Of a stretch of DNA of 48,544 nt, positions 1 through 8,547 are shown in pieces. Where the stretch lies: NCBI GenBank assembly GCA_902798285.1, contig CADBVZ010000019.1:1-48544 (forward strand). The letters run 5' to 3'. The position numbers and the translations under genes are program-made. The first letter of the stretch is position 1, and the number at the start of each line of letters is the position of its first letter. The notes below the pieces were generated by a model, which was given only the letters and a program-made list of their open reading frames with translations, made no database searches and was not told the origin of the DNA. This DNA is from an uncultured Prevotella sp. (GTDB lineage Bacteria > Bacteroidota > Bacteroidia > Bacteroidales > Bacteroidaceae).

Positions 1-1
1 C

Positions 2-703
2 CAGGGACATTTCGACACCCACGAGATGCACGATATTCCCGATGATACCTCGTTCCTCGAGATGCTCGACATCCTGAACGAGGAGCTCATCAACGAAGGT
101 AAGGAGCCCTTCGTATTCGACCACGACTGCCGCGAGGGTATCTGCGGTATGTGCTCGCTCTACATCAATGGTACACCTCACGGTCTTACCGAGCGTGGAG
201 CCACTACCTGTCAGCTCTACATGCGTCGTTTCAACGATGGCGACGTGATCACCGTAGAGCCATGGCGTTCAGCAGCCTTCCCTGTGATTAAGGACTGTAT
301 GGTTGACCGCAATGCTTTCGATAAGATTATCCAGGCTGGTGGTTATACCACAATCCGCACTGGTCAGGCTCAGGATGCCAACGCTATCCTGATTCCTAAG
401 GAGGATGCCGACGAGGCTATGGACTGTGCATCTTGCATCGGCTGCGGTGCTTGCGTGGCTGCTTGTAAGAACGGTTCTGCTATGCTCTTCGTATCGTCTA
501 AGGTTTCTCAGCTTGCCCTGCTTCCCCAGGGTCGCGTAGAGGCTGCCCGTCGTGTGAAGAACATGATTGCCAAGATGGACGAACTTGGATTCGGTAACTG
601 CACTAACACTCGCGCCTGCGAGGCTGTCTGCCCGAAGAACGAGACCATCTCTAACATCGCCCGCCTCAACCGCGAGATGATCAAGGCAAAGCTTAGCGAT
701 TAG
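2..703 (+). CDS. frdB: Fumarate reductase/succinate dehydrogenase iron-sulfur subunit (5' partial)
   Basis: The reading frame is open from base 2, so the N-terminus lies outside the window. The protein carries electrons between the flavoprotein and the membrane cytochrome b subunit of complex II; in anaerobic Bacteroidales it normally works as fumarate reductase. Visible ligands are the plant-type [2Fe-2S] cysteines (CREGICGMC and a later TTC), then a ferredoxin-type cluster run [14 protein letters not shown], and a third set in [14 protein letters not shown]. These match the 2Fe-2S, 4Fe-4S and 3Fe-4S sites of the family. It is the last gene of its operon: a strong terminator follows about 95 bases after the stop. 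The family is certain; the direction of catalysis (Frd or Sdh) is inferred from lineage. Confidence 0.93.
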   Translation, partial: QGHFDTHEMHDIPDDTSFLEMLDILNEELINEGKEPFVFDHDCREGICGMCSLYINGTPHGLTERGATTCQLYMRRFNDGDVITVEPWRSAAFPVIKDCMVDRNAFDKIIQAGGYTTIRTGQAQDANAILIPKEDADEAMDCASCIGCGACVAACKNGSAMLFVSSKVSQLALLPQGRVEAARRVKNMIAKMDELGFGNCTNTRACEAVCPKNETISNIARLNREMIKAKLSD

Positions 704-796
704 TGAGAGCAGAGCCAAGCTTGCTTGGGCTATGCCGAGCGTAGCTAAGATCGCCGAAGGCAAGTTGGCCGACTAAGGTTTACACCTTATTATAAT

Positions 797-833
797 AAGA
801 GCGCCGCAGTTTCTGATCTGCGGCGCTCTTTTA
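797..833. terminator. Bidirectional rho-independent terminator
   Basis: A perfect 13-bp stem (797-809 with 818-830) encloses an 8-base loop and is flanked by T-rich sequence on the plus side and A-rich sequence on the other. It sits between the convergent ends of the iron-sulfur subunit gene and bcp and can serve both. Confidence 0.9.
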
Positions 834-861
834 TGTTCTTGTTTGTCAAATATTAACTCGG

Positions 862-1314
862 TTACTTTTTCAATATTTGCTCGGCATGCTCCTTGGTTTT
901 CACCTGCTTGCCAACAAAGATTTGTTCGATGATGCCTACTTCGTTGATAATGAAAGTGGTGCGGATAGTTCCCTGCGTTTTCTTACCATACATCACCTTT
1001 TCGCCCCAAGCGCCCATGGCCTCCATGAGAGTTTTATCAACATCAGCAATCAAGGGAAAAGGTAACTCATGTTTCTCCTTAAACTTCACATGCGATGCAG
1101 CAGAATCCTTGCTCACACCTACCACCTCATAGCCTGCACCTTGCAACTCGTTATAATGATCTCTAAGACTGCAAGCCTCAGCTGTACAACCACTAGTGTT
1201 ATCCTTAGGATAAAAATACAGCACGAGTTTCCGCCCACGATAATCACTCAGACGGATATCCCGTCCCTGTTCATCCTTGCCTAATATTTCAGGCGCTTTG
1301 TCTCCAATGTTCAT
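862..1314 (-). CDS. bcp: Thiol peroxidase / thioredoxin-dependent peroxiredoxin (Bcp, PrxQ family)
   Basis: Reduces hydrogen peroxide and organic peroxides with thioredoxin as donor; cytosolic. The 150-residue protein carries the peroxiredoxin signature PxxxTxxC in YPKDNTSGC, giving peroxidatic Cys43, with the resolving Cys48 five residues later as in E. coli Bcp (Cys45/Cys50). I chose the ATG at 1314. The frame can be extended to a TTG at 1335, but that TTG is part of the promoter -7 box (1333-1340), so it cannot be translated. The gene has its own promoter, with a leader of about 12 bases. Confidence 0.95.
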   Translation of the reverse strand: MNIGDKAPEILGKDEQGRDIRLSDYRGRKLVLYFYPKDNTSGCTAEACSLRDHYNELQGAGYEVVGVSKDSAASHVKFKEKHELPFPLIADVDKTLMEAMGAWGEKVMYGKKTQGTIRTTFIINEVGIIEQIFVGKQVKTKEHAEQILKK

Positions 1315-1332
1315 CTTTCTCAGTTTTTGCTG

Positions 1333-1364
1333 CAAATATACAACTTTTCTCTGAACATAACAAA
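1333..1364 (-). promoter_or_regulatory. Promoter of bcp
   Basis: Bacteroidota-type promoter: TTTG at 1361-1364, exactly 20 bases, then TATATTTG at 1333-1340. Confidence 0.8.
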
Positions 1365-1395
1365 TGATTCACTAAAAAAGAGGATCCGGAAAACA

Positions 1396-2316
1396 TTAGC
1401 CAAGGAAAAACAGGCTCACACCAATCACAGAGATAAAGGCACCAAGGGCGGCTCGCCAGGTAATCTTTTCGTGGAATAACCAGTAAGATGGTAAAAGGAT
1501 GATGATAGGTGTCATGGCCATTAACGTTGAGGCAATGCCTGCAGCTGTGTACTGAACAGCCATCAACGAGAAGCCCACACCTACAAACGGACCAAAAATG
1601 GTGGTGGCAGTAGCTACCGAAAGCCCTTTTTTGTCATGTAGAGCCTCACGTAAAGGAGTCATTCCATTGCGAAAATACAACAGACAACTGAATCCGATAA
1701 TACCAGCCACGCAACGATAGAAGTTGGCACTAAAAGGAATAAGCCACTCTGGCATATCAGCCCCCGTTTCATAGTAATCCATACCTATTTTGCTCAGTAC
1801 CAACCCTACACCTTGGCATACTGCAGCTCCTATAGCAAAAAGTACACCATTAAGGGGTAGCTTCAGCGATACCTTATGGTGCTCGCCTCGCCCAAGAACA
1901 GAAATACCGATTCCCATTAGGGTTATCAGCATAGCCAATATATTCACGGCTGTCATCTGCTGTCCCAGTGTTATCCACGCCATGAAGGCTGCTGATAGCG
2001 GAGCAAGAGTCATAAAGAGTTGTCCATAGCGCGAACCTATTATAATATAGCATTGGAATAAGCAGAAGTCACCAATCACGTAACCTACAAGTCCTGACAA
2101 CAACATCCATCCGCAAGCTTCTGTCGATGCACCAGAAGGAAGCATACTACCCGTTACCACAAAAAACAAAACCAGCGAGAAAAGTAATGCTAGCGCCATT
2201 CGAAGTACATTCAGCGTCAAGTTGCCCAACCGTTTCGAACCAAACTCACTCAGCAATGCCGTAGCCGTCCACGAAAAAGCCACTCCTATCGATATCAGTT
2301 CACCTATGTAAGTCAT
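1396..2316 (-). CDS. EamA-family (DMT superfamily) transporter
   Basis: A 306-residue, very hydrophobic protein that reads as two tandem EamA repeats of about five helices each, typical for this inner-membrane exporter/importer superfamily. Features include the glycine-rich helix pairs around LLSGLVGYVIGDF and the final helix ending at FISVIGVSLFFLG. The substrate cannot be told from sequence; amino acids or other small metabolites are usual. It lies upstream of bcp on the same strand but both genes have their own promoter. A second, divergent EamA protein is encoded at 4639-5514. Confidence 0.88.
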   Translation of the reverse strand: MTYIGELISIGVAFSWTATALLSEFGSKRLGNLTLNVLRMALALLFSLVLFFVVTGSMLPSGASTEACGWMLLSGLVGYVIGDFCLFQCYIIIGSRYGQLFMTLAPLSAAFMAWITLGQQMTAVNILAMLITLMGIGISVLGRGEHHKVSLKLPLNGVLFAIGAAVCQGVGLVLSKIGMDYYETGADMPEWLIPFSANFYRCVAGIIGFSCLLYFRNGMTPLREALHDKKGLSVATATTIFGPFVGVGFSLMAVQYTAAGIASTLMAMTPIIILLPSYWLFHEKITWRAALGAFISVIGVSLFFLG

Positions 2317-2347
2317 TGTTTTGTTATGTCTACTCTTGTTTCGCGTG

Positions 2348-2379
2348 CAAAATTACCCAGAAAACCCTAAATAACCAAA
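2348..2379 (-). promoter_or_regulatory. Promoter of the EamA transporter
   Basis: TTTG at 2376-2379, 20-base spacer, TAATTTTG at 2348-2355 on the minus strand, about 30 bases before the ATG. Confidence 0.8.
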
Positions 2380-2428
2380 TAATTAAGTATAATTGTGTCT
2401 TTTCATCATAGGAAATTGTAAGTATTTG

Positions 2429-2459
2429 TTTGGTTTTTATGTATTTATTAATAACTTTG
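2429..2459 (+). promoter_or_regulatory. Promoter of the MGMT-like gene
   Basis: TTTG at 2429-2432, 19-base spacer, TAACTTTG at 2452-2459. The ATG of the gene starts only 9 bases after the box, so the transcript would be leaderless or nearly so. Confidence 0.75.
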
Positions 2460-2467
2460 TAGCCGTA

Positions 2468-2824
2468 ATGAAGGATTATCTAGACAAGATGACACCAGAA
2501 CAAGCACGATTGTTTCGCGATGACGTGCTGAACATTGTTGGTCAGATTCCGTATGGAAAGGTGACCACTTACGGACATATAGCAGCTTTAGCAGGCTGGC
2601 CGAGCCACTCAAGAATGGTAGGAAGAACTCTGCGATATACGCCAGAGGCAGAGTTTTTGCCTTGTCATCGGGTAGTTAATAAGGAAGGGCGTACAGCACC
2701 GGGGTGGAGTCGGCAACGTTCTCTTTTGGAAGAAGAAGGTGTCCATTTCAAGGCAGACGGTCATGTGGATATGCGCCAATATCTATGGGAAATTAAAGAT
2801 ATCTATGACAATGAAACAGATTGA
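2468..2824 (+). CDS. MGMT-family DNA alkyltransferase-like protein
   Basis: A 118-residue protein equal to the C-terminal (ATase) domain of O6-alkylguanine-DNA alkyltransferases, without the N-terminal Ada/Ogt domain. It has the HTH-like IPYGKVTTYGHIAALAG segment, the arginine in SHSRMVG, and the active-site motif LPCHRVV with Cys66. Alkyltransferase-like (Atl) proteins usually have Trp at that Cys, so this one could be a true suicide repair enzyme rather than a flag protein; that is inference. An upstream in-frame ATG at 2393 lies before the promoter and is rejected. It overlaps the next gene by 14 bases. Confidence 0.85.
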   Translation: MKDYLDKMTPEQARLFRDDVLNIVGQIPYGKVTTYGHIAALAGWPSHSRMVGRTLRYTPEAEFLPCHRVVNKEGRTAPGWSRQRSLLEEEGVHFKADGHVDMRQYLWEIKDIYDNETD

Positions 2825-3089
2825 ACGTATTAAGCAGATGGAGCTGCGGATGGAGAGAGCAGCAACAGCGGTGATGGAACTCTCAGCTGCGCTTGATAAG
2901 TATGAAACAGCCCAAGAGGATATCAAGGTCCTCAGCGATTATTATGGCAGCAAAGCGTGGAAACAGGATTTTGCTGACGAAGAGGAAGGGAAACTTCCTG
3001 CCGATCTGAAGCGAGGCATGCTCTCAGAAGATGGTATATGGAATCTGTTAGAAGATGTACGCGAACTGAACAGTCGTATTGGTTTTTAG
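2811..3089 (+). CDS. DUF4298 small protein
   Basis: A 92-residue acidic, mostly helical protein of unknown function. The YYGSKAWKQDF segment followed by LPADLKRGMLSED and a C-terminal LLEDVRELNSRI resembles the DUF4298 family as I know it. The ATG at 2811 lies inside the end of the MGMT-like gene (stop 2822-2824), so the two are probably translationally coupled. No signal peptide or membrane segment is visible. Confidence 0.75.
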   Translation: MKQIERIKQMELRMERAATAVMELSAALDKYETAQEDIKVLSDYYGSKAWKQDFADEEEGKLPADLKRGMLSEDGIWNLLEDVRELNSRIGF

Positions 3090-3097
3090 TGATTTTG

Positions 3098-3129
3098 TTT
3101 GCAAAGATACAAAAATAGTTGTATATTTG
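3098..3129 (+). promoter_or_regulatory. Promoter of the secreted protein at 3168
   Basis: TTTG at 3098-3101, 20-base spacer, TATATTTG at 3122-3129. Confidence 0.8.
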
Positions 3130-3167
3130 CAGCCATAAACATTACTTTACCTTTATTATTCACAAAG

Positions 3168-3824
3168 ATGGGAAAGAGAACTAGATTCATTTTTATCTTT
3201 TGTCTGACGTGGACACTGACGGCTGGAGCACAAAATACGATTGAGAACATCCGTAAAGAGTATCAGGCCGTGCATGAGATGATTGCCCAGATGACACCAG
3301 ACAAAGATGGCATGTGGCAGATGCCACCCACCTACTTCGATCTGAACGTGGTACAGAACCTGCCAGCAACGGGACCGCATAAGGAGAATATCCGTATGTA
3401 CTATGGTGAGTTGGAGTCTGATGAGGAAGAATACAACCCTTATCCGCCCCATTATCTGCGTTTCACAACAGCCAAGTATAACTTTGCCGCCCGTGAATTC
3501 TATGAAGAGTATCTTTACGATAACAAAGGAAACGTCATGTTTATCTATGCCATCACACCCGATGTGTGCAATGATGGCAGCATGATTCCATACGAACTTC
3601 GCATGTGGTTCAATGGTAAGCAGTTGTTACGCTTCAATGCCAAGAAGTTCGACGGGCCGTTTACTTCTCTCGACATTAAAGCCCTGAAGAAAGGTACCTT
3701 TAAGGATGAGTATACAGGTAAAACCATCCTTGAGTTGTATCGCGATGAGGCAGAACGCTGTCAGCAGCGTGCCACGCGATTCCTAACCATGTTTAAAGGT
3801 ATCGACGACAATACATATTTATAA
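3168..3824 (+). CDS. Secreted protein of unknown function
   Basis: A 218-residue protein. Residues 1-21 form a clear signal peptide (MGKRTR, hydrophobic FIFIFCLTW stretch, cleavage after AGA). The mature part is rich in Tyr, Asp and Glu, with no cysteine-rich or transmembrane region and no catalytic motif that I recognise. Segments such as YFDLNVVQNLPATGPHK and RFTTAKYNFAAREFYEEYLYD suggest a beta-rich periplasmic fold. An earlier in-frame start at 3099 falls in the promoter and was rejected. MurQ follows 10 bases downstream, so the two may be co-transcribed; a role near the cell wall is only a guess from that. Confidence 0.7.
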   Translation: MGKRTRFIFIFCLTWTLTAGAQNTIENIRKEYQAVHEMIAQMTPDKDGMWQMPPTYFDLNVVQNLPATGPHKENIRMYYGELESDEEEYNPYPPHYLRFTTAKYNFAAREFYEEYLYDNKGNVMFIYAITPDVCNDGSMIPYELRMWFNGKQLLRFNAKKFDGPFTSLDIKALKKGTFKDEYTGKTILELYRDEAERCQQRATRFLTMFKGIDDNTYL

Positions 3825-3834
3825 TAATTGCTGC

Positions 3835-4638
3835 GTGAAAAGGAAAGACAAAATCACTGAGCAGGCTTCGCACTATGAACATCTGGAACGGATGTCGGTA
3901 GTAGAATTATTGCAACACATCAATGAGGAGGATGCGTTGGTGGCTGAAGCTGTGCAAAAAGCCATTCCGCAGATAGAAGCATTGGTCAAATCCATCGAAC
4001 CAAGGATGAAAAGGGGCGGAAGACTATTTTACGTTGGAGCAGGCACCAGCGGACGGTTGGGTGTACTCGATGCTAGTGAACTCCCTCCCACTTTCGGGGT
4101 ACCCGATACATGGGTTATAGGTTTGATTGCCGGTGGTGAACAAGCTTTACGCCATGCTGTTGAAAAGGCAGAGGATCACGAGGAACAAGGCTGGCAGGAT
4201 TTATTGGCATATCATCCCATAGAGGATGACACCGTATTAGGGATTGCCGCCTCAGGTACCACTCCTTATGTCATTGGCGCAGTTACAGAGGCAAGAAAGA
4301 ACGGACTGTTAACTGGTTGTATCACCAGCAATCCCAATACTCCTTTGGCTGAAGCTGCGGAATATCCCATCGAGACTATTGTTGGGCCAGAGTTCGTAAC
4401 GGGTTCCAGCCGCATGAAAAGTGGAACAGCACAGAAAATGGTGCTGAACATGATTTCCACATCATTGATGGTCCGCCTGGGACGTGTCAAAGGTAATCGC
4501 ATGGTAAAAATGCAGTTGACAAATGCCAAACTTGTAGACCGTGGCACGAGAATGCTTCAAGAGTCTTTGGGACTAAGTTATGACGAGGCCCAACAACGCT
4601 TACTCGATGCAGGCAGTGTAGATGCTGCACTCAAATAA
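3835..4638 (+). CDS. murQ: N-acetylmuramic acid 6-phosphate etherase (MurQ)
   Basis: Cleaves the lactyl ether of MurNAc-6-phosphate to give GlcNAc-6-phosphate in peptidoglycan recycling; cytosolic. The 267-residue SIS-domain protein shows VGAGTSGRLGVLDASELPPT with Glu82 and a second acid Glu113 in AVEKAED, matching the two catalytic glutamates of E. coli MurQ (Glu83, Glu114), and the signature VTGSSRMKSGTAQK. It lacks the last ~30 residues of the E. coli enzyme, which is in line with Bacteroidales forms as I recall them. The start is a GTG with no clear ribosome binding site. Its stop directly abuts the stop of the convergent EamA gene, with no room for a terminator. Confidence 0.94.
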   Translation: MKRKDKITEQASHYEHLERMSVVELLQHINEEDALVAEAVQKAIPQIEALVKSIEPRMKRGGRLFYVGAGTSGRLGVLDASELPPTFGVPDTWVIGLIAGGEQALRHAVEKAEDHEEQGWQDLLAYHPIEDDTVLGIAASGTTPYVIGAVTEARKNGLLTGCITSNPNTPLAEAAEYPIETIVGPEFVTGSSRMKSGTAQKMVLNMISTSLMVRLGRVKGNRMVKMQLTNAKLVDRGTRMLQESLGLSYDEAQQRLLDAGSVDAALK

Positions 4639-5514
4639 TCACGATGGTTTCTTCATCGCCCGCATAGTCTGCAGGAGTACGCTGAGCAGAATGAGGGTAA
4701 TACCGATGTAAAAGGAGAAATTAATCTCACGACCTTCCCCGAAGATGAGGAAAGCCAGAATAATCGTATAACAGGGTTCCAAGTTATAAGTAAGGTTGAC
4801 GGTAAAGGCAGAGAGGCGTTTCAGGGCTTGAATCTGAAGCAAATACATACCAACCGTACAGAACAGCGCATGACAGAGCATGAACCACACATTCGAGTCC
4901 TGAGGAATCACCACGACCGGCTGCAGACTGGGAAATACCATAAGATAGAAAGGAATAATAGCTGATACCATGATGAGGCCACCCGACATCTGGTACATCA
5001 GCACCGTACGACTGCGCACTCCTACACTAGCTTTCTTGTTGCAGATAGCGTAGAGTGCACAGACGGCAGAAGAGGCGATGCCAATCATGATACCATACCG
5101 ATAGCGGGCATCGAGCGAAAAGATGCAAAGCACACCAGCCACGGTAATCAGCGAGAACAAAAGTTCCACCCAGGAAATCTTCCGTTTATAGATTAACGGT
5201 TCGAAAAGAGCCGTAAAAAAACCAATGAGCGAGAAACAGATAACACCGATAGAAACGTTGGATGCCTTGATGCTGCCATAAAACAACATCCAGTGAACAC
5301 CTAACAAAGCCCCACAACCACAGAGTTGTAGGAACTTATGCCAACCGACGCGAGGTAATCCAGTAAACACCAACAGAATCAAACTGGTAAACAGCATGCG
5401 ATACCACACGATGTCCACTTCGTTCAGAGTTATCAACCTTCCGAAGAGTCCCGTAAATCCCGCCAGCAACACACTCAGGTGCAACTGGATGAATCCCCTT
5501 CTCGTCTCAGTCAT
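4639..5514 (-). CDS. EamA-family (DMT superfamily) transporter
   Basis: A 291-residue integral membrane protein with about ten helices in two EamA repeats (first LHLSVLLAGFTGLFGRL; second begins near YRYGIMIGIASSAVCALYA). The substrate is unknown. Six bases separate it from the upstream DUF3237 gene, so both are read from one promoter. It ends flush against murQ on the opposite strand. Confidence 0.87.
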   Translation of the reverse strand: MTETRRGFIQLHLSVLLAGFTGLFGRLITLNEVDIVWYRMLFTSLILLVFTGLPRVGWHKFLQLCGCGALLGVHWMLFYGSIKASNVSIGVICFSLIGFFTALFEPLIYKRKISWVELLFSLITVAGVLCIFSLDARYRYGIMIGIASSAVCALYAICNKKASVGVRSRTVLMYQMSGGLIMVSAIIPFYLMVFPSLQPVVVIPQDSNVWFMLCHALFCTVGMYLLQIQALKRLSAFTVNLTYNLEPCYTIILAFLIFGEGREINFSFYIGITLILLSVLLQTMRAMKKPS

Positions 5515-5520
5515 AATAGA

Positions 5521-6024
5521 TTATTTCACTCGCCAGACGTTGAGCACGATGCCCTTAAAATCAGAAGAGAACGAGGGTGCGCAAACAAACAGTGAATTGT
5601 TCAGCCAACCATATTTACTATCAGCAGGAGCCTCGAACTGTGGTGCTGCACGGAAATAGAACGTTGGTTTGCCGTCAGCATCCTTTCCACTGGCAATAAT
5701 ACCACGATTACGGACATGGATATAGATACCGTCGTCTGTCTTGATGCAATAGATGGCCTCGAGTTCCGTACGATTCTCTGTATTCAACTGATAATCAGCG
5801 CCACCATTAATAATGGTTCCTTTCAGCAGTGGTCCCTCAAAAGTGCCGCCAGTAATAGGAATAACAGTACGACGACCATGCTGGGTGTTGTCGATGCCAA
5901 AGGCCTCACCCAGAGTTACTTTCAGTTGCAGGGCAAACTCAAGCTGTGGAGCTTCTGGAGTCTCTTGTGCGCTGACCTTAATAGTTAAGGCTGTCAGCAA
6001 AGCCATGAATAATAGTTTCTTCAT
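5521..6024 (-). CDS. Secreted DUF3237 (UPF0311) family protein
   Basis: A 167-residue protein with a signal peptide (MKKLLFMALL..., cleavage after VSA at residue 19). The remainder fits DUF3237, a small beta-barrel family: LQLKVTLGEAFGID, the glycine-rich ITGGTFEGPLLKGTIINGGADYQ, and GIYIHVRNRGII. Most family members are cytosolic, so a secreted form is of note. First gene of a two-gene unit with the EamA transporter. Confidence 0.8.
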   Translation of the reverse strand: MKKLLFMALLTALTIKVSAQETPEAPQLEFALQLKVTLGEAFGIDNTQHGRRTVIPITGGTFEGPLLKGTIINGGADYQLNTENRTELEAIYCIKTDDGIYIHVRNRGIIASGKDADGKPTFYFRAAPQFEAPADSKYGWLNNSLFVCAPSFSSDFKGIVLNVWRVK

Positions 6025-6087
6025 TTTGATAGAATATAAGTTAGTTTTTTCGTTTATTCAATCTAACGGACTATCTATTTATGGGCG

Positions 6088-6095
6088 CAAAGGTA
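6088..6095 (-). promoter_or_regulatory. -7 box of the DUF3237-EamA operon
   Basis: TACCTTTG on the minus strand, 64 bases before the start codon. I see no good TTTG at the -33 position, so an activator or another sigma contact may be needed. Confidence 0.55.
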
Positions 6096-6137
6096 TTGTT
6101 TTTTTCTGAGAACAGCATTGTTTTAGTGTTTTTTTTG

Positions 6138-6145
6138 TATTTTTG
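6138..6145 (+). promoter_or_regulatory. -7 box of the methyltransferase gene
   Basis: TATTTTTG on the plus strand, divergent to the DUF3237 promoter. The upstream -33 is weak (ATTG at 6117-6120 with a short 17-base spacer). Confidence 0.6.
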
Positions 6146-6172
6146 CACCCATCATTAAGTATCAAAGAGCCA

Positions 6173-7327
6173 TTGAATACGTTGGATTTTATCCGTCTGC
6201 ATGCCAACGATGATGTGAGGCAGCTGGCACTTCGGGGCACGAAAGACCCAGAAGTGAACCTGACTTATGCCCTAGAACAGATTGCAGGCAGACAGAAAGC
6301 AAGGACAAAACTACCTTCATGGGCCGCCATAGAAGGAATTGTTTATCCACCCCACTTGTCAATGGAACAATGCTCCAGCGAACAGACGGCCCATTATAAA
6401 GCTTCCATCGCAGGAAAGGGCCAAAGGGTTGTCGATCTGACAGCGGGTTTCGGTGTCGACATGGCTTTCATCTCTCAAGGCTTTCAAAAAGCCGTTCATG
6501 TAGAACAACAAGAACTTCTTTGCACCATTTCATCGGCCAATTACCTGCTTTTGGGTCTAAATCATATTGAGGTGGTTTGTGGTAATGGGGTTGAGTATCT
6601 CCACCAAATGGAGCATGCCGACCTGATATTCATTGATCCAGCACGAAGGGATGAACATGGCGGGCGGACATACGGCATTGCCGACTGCACGCCTAATATT
6701 ATGGAAATAGCCGATGAAATGCTGGAAAAAGCCGATCGCGTGATGCTGAAACTCTCGCCAATGCTTGATTGGCGTAAGGCGGTGGGAGATTTAAACAACG
6801 TCAATGAGGTTCACATCGTTTCTGTTGATAACGAGTGTAAGGAACTGTTGCTCATTCTTTCGAAGATGTCAACTCCTCTAAGGATATTCTGTGTGAATAA
6901 TGACGAAGTGTTTGAGTATAGTCTAGAAGAACCTGTTAATCACATAAGCCCCATACCTCACACCCCTCTTTACCTCTTCGAGCCCAATGCTTCTATCATG
7001 AAAGCAGGTTGTTTCGAGTTAGTGGAGCAGCGGTTTGAGGCGGCTCAACTCGACAGGAATAGTCATTTGTTTGTCTCTGACACTGAAAAAAACAGCTTCC
7101 CCGGCCGTCAGTTCATCATCGAGCGCAGAACCTCCATGAACAAACGTGAATTGAAAGAAGCGTTGGGAGACATTGATAAGGCTAACCTTGCCGTAAGGAA
7201 CTTTCCCATGACAGTGGCAGAACTCCGTAAACGACTGAAGTTGAAAGAGGGTGGCGATGTATATATTTTCGCCACGACAGTAGCCAACGAAGGTCATCAG
7301 CTCTTTGTTTGCCGTAAAAAATCTTAA
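6173..7327 (+). CDS. Class I SAM-dependent methyltransferase with THUMP-like C-terminal domain
   Basis: A 384-residue protein. The methyltransferase core has motif I VDLTAGFGVD (residues 87-96) and a catalytic-loop motif IDPARRDEHGGR (from residue 154). The C-terminal ~100 residues, from RQFIIERRT to the end, fit the THUMP-like domain found with this core in Bacteroidota, which suggests a nucleic acid, probably RNA, substrate. There is no ATG before residue 63. The frame extends to a TTG at 6143 that is inside the -7 box, so I place the start at TTG 6173, giving MNTLDFIRLHANDDVR, which fits the family N-terminus as I recall it. An alternative is TTG 6182. Confidence 0.82.
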   Translation: MNTLDFIRLHANDDVRQLALRGTKDPEVNLTYALEQIAGRQKARTKLPSWAAIEGIVYPPHLSMEQCSSEQTAHYKASIAGKGQRVVDLTAGFGVDMAFISQGFQKAVHVEQQELLCTISSANYLLLGLNHIEVVCGNGVEYLHQMEHADLIFIDPARRDEHGGRTYGIADCTPNIMEIADEMLEKADRVMLKLSPMLDWRKAVGDLNNVNEVHIVSVDNECKELLLILSKMSTPLRIFCVNNDEVFEYSLEEPVNHISPIPHTPLYLFEPNASIMKAGCFELVEQRFEAAQLDRNSHLFVSDTEKNSFPGRQFIIERRTSMNKRELKEALGDIDKANLAVRNFPMTVAELRKRLKLKEGGDVYIFATTVANEGHQLFVCRKKS

Positions 7328-7331
7328 TTCT

Positions 7332-7362
7332 TTTGTTATTTGCGCCTTTTTCCGTATCTTTG
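7332..7362 (+). promoter_or_regulatory. Promoter of the acetyltransferase-parE-S41-dusB chain
   Basis: TTTG at 7332-7335, 19-base spacer, TATCTTTG at 7355-7362, 30 bases before the first ATG. No other promoter of this form is obvious up to 13,022. Confidence 0.75.
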
Positions 7363-7392
7363 CATCGATTTATTGCTTAAACTGCAAGGAAA

Positions 7393-8547
7393 ATGTCATC
7401 AGTAGAAATAAGGAAAGTCACAGACAAGAAGGGTCTGAAAACATTCATTGAGTTTCATTACGAACTATACAAGGGTAATCAGTATGATGCTCCTAATCTG
7501 TATAGCGATGAAGTTCACACATTAAGTAAGGACAAAAATGCTGCCTTCGAGTTTTGTGAAGGAGAGTATTTTCTCGCTTATAAGGACAATCGTCTGGTTG
7601 GTCGCGTGGCAGCCATTATCAACCACCGTTATAACAAGCAGTGGGAGCGTCCTGCCGTACGTTTCGGGTGGATCGATCTAATCGATGATGCGGAGGTGCT
7701 TCGCGCTTTGCTCAATGCTGTCGAGAACTATGGACGCGAAAAGGGCATGAAAGAGATTATTGGCCCGCTTGGATTTACCGATATGGATCCTGAAGGCATG
7801 CTTACCTATGGCTTTGACCAGCTTGGCACCATGGCTACGGGCTATAACTATGAGTACTATCCGAAGCTCATGGAGCAGATGGAAGGTTATGAGAAAGACA
7901 ACGACTACGTGGAGTATAAGCTCTATGTGCCCAAGGAGGGCATACCCGAGAAGTTTAAGCGCGTAGCTGAGATGACGATGAAGCGTTACAATCTCCACTG
8001 TCCTGACCTCAAGCGTAGTCAGGTATTTGGTCCTGAACAGTATGGTCAAAAGGTGCTCGACGTGGTCAATAAGACCTTTGGTCAACTATACGGCTACTCC
8101 CAGATGACCCAACGCCAGAAAGACGAATATGTGCAGATGTACTTCAAGTTCTTTAGTATGGATATGCTTTGCGTCATCGAAGACTGGAATACGCCCGACC
8201 ATGATGTGATAGGTGTCGGCATCTCAATTCCTTCACTGACCAAGGCTCTGCAGAAGTGCCACAAAGGTCGTCTTTTCCCCTTCGGATGGTGGCATGTCCT
8301 CCGTGCTTTGAAATTCCATAAGACAGACGTTGTCGACCTCCTTCTCATTGGTATTCTGCCTGAATACCGTGCTAAAGGCGCCAATGCCCTACTGTTTTAT
8401 AAACTCATACCCGTCTACCAGAAGTACGGTTTCAAGTGGGGCGAGACTCATGTGGAAATGGAGACCAACAGCAAGGTTCAGAACCAATGGGCCTACCTGG
8501 AGAACGAACAGCATAAACGCAGAAGATGTTACAAGAAGAATCTATGA
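7393..8547 (+). CDS. GNAT-like acetyltransferase family protein
   Basis: A 384-residue cytosolic protein. The N-terminal half looks like a GNAT fold ([25 protein letters not shown], then [38 protein letters not shown]), followed by a second, weaker GNAT-like half ending in [19 protein letters not shown]. This arrangement occurs in a Bacteroidota family annotated only as N-acetyltransferase; the substrate is unknown. Its TGA stop overlaps the ATG of parE (ATGA at 8544-8547), so its translation is coupled to topoisomerase IV. Confidence 0.7.
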   Translation: MSSVEIRKVTDKKGLKTFIEFHYELYKGNQYDAPNLYSDEVHTLSKDKNAAFEFCEGEYFLAYKDNRLVGRVAAIINHRYNKQWERPAVRFGWIDLIDDAEVLRALLNAVENYGREKGMKEIIGPLGFTDMDPEGMLTYGFDQLGTMATGYNYEYYPKLMEQMEGYEKDNDYVEYKLYVPKEGIPEKFKRVAEMTMKRYNLHCPDLKRSQVFGPEQYGQKVLDVVNKTFGQLYGYSQMTQRQKDEYVQMYFKFFSMDMLCVIEDWNTPDHDVIGVGISIPSLTKALQKCHKGRLFPFGWWHVLRALKFHKTDVVDLLLIGILPEYRAKGANALLFYKLIPVYQKYGFKWGETHVEMETNSKVQNQWAYLENEQHKRRRCYKKNL

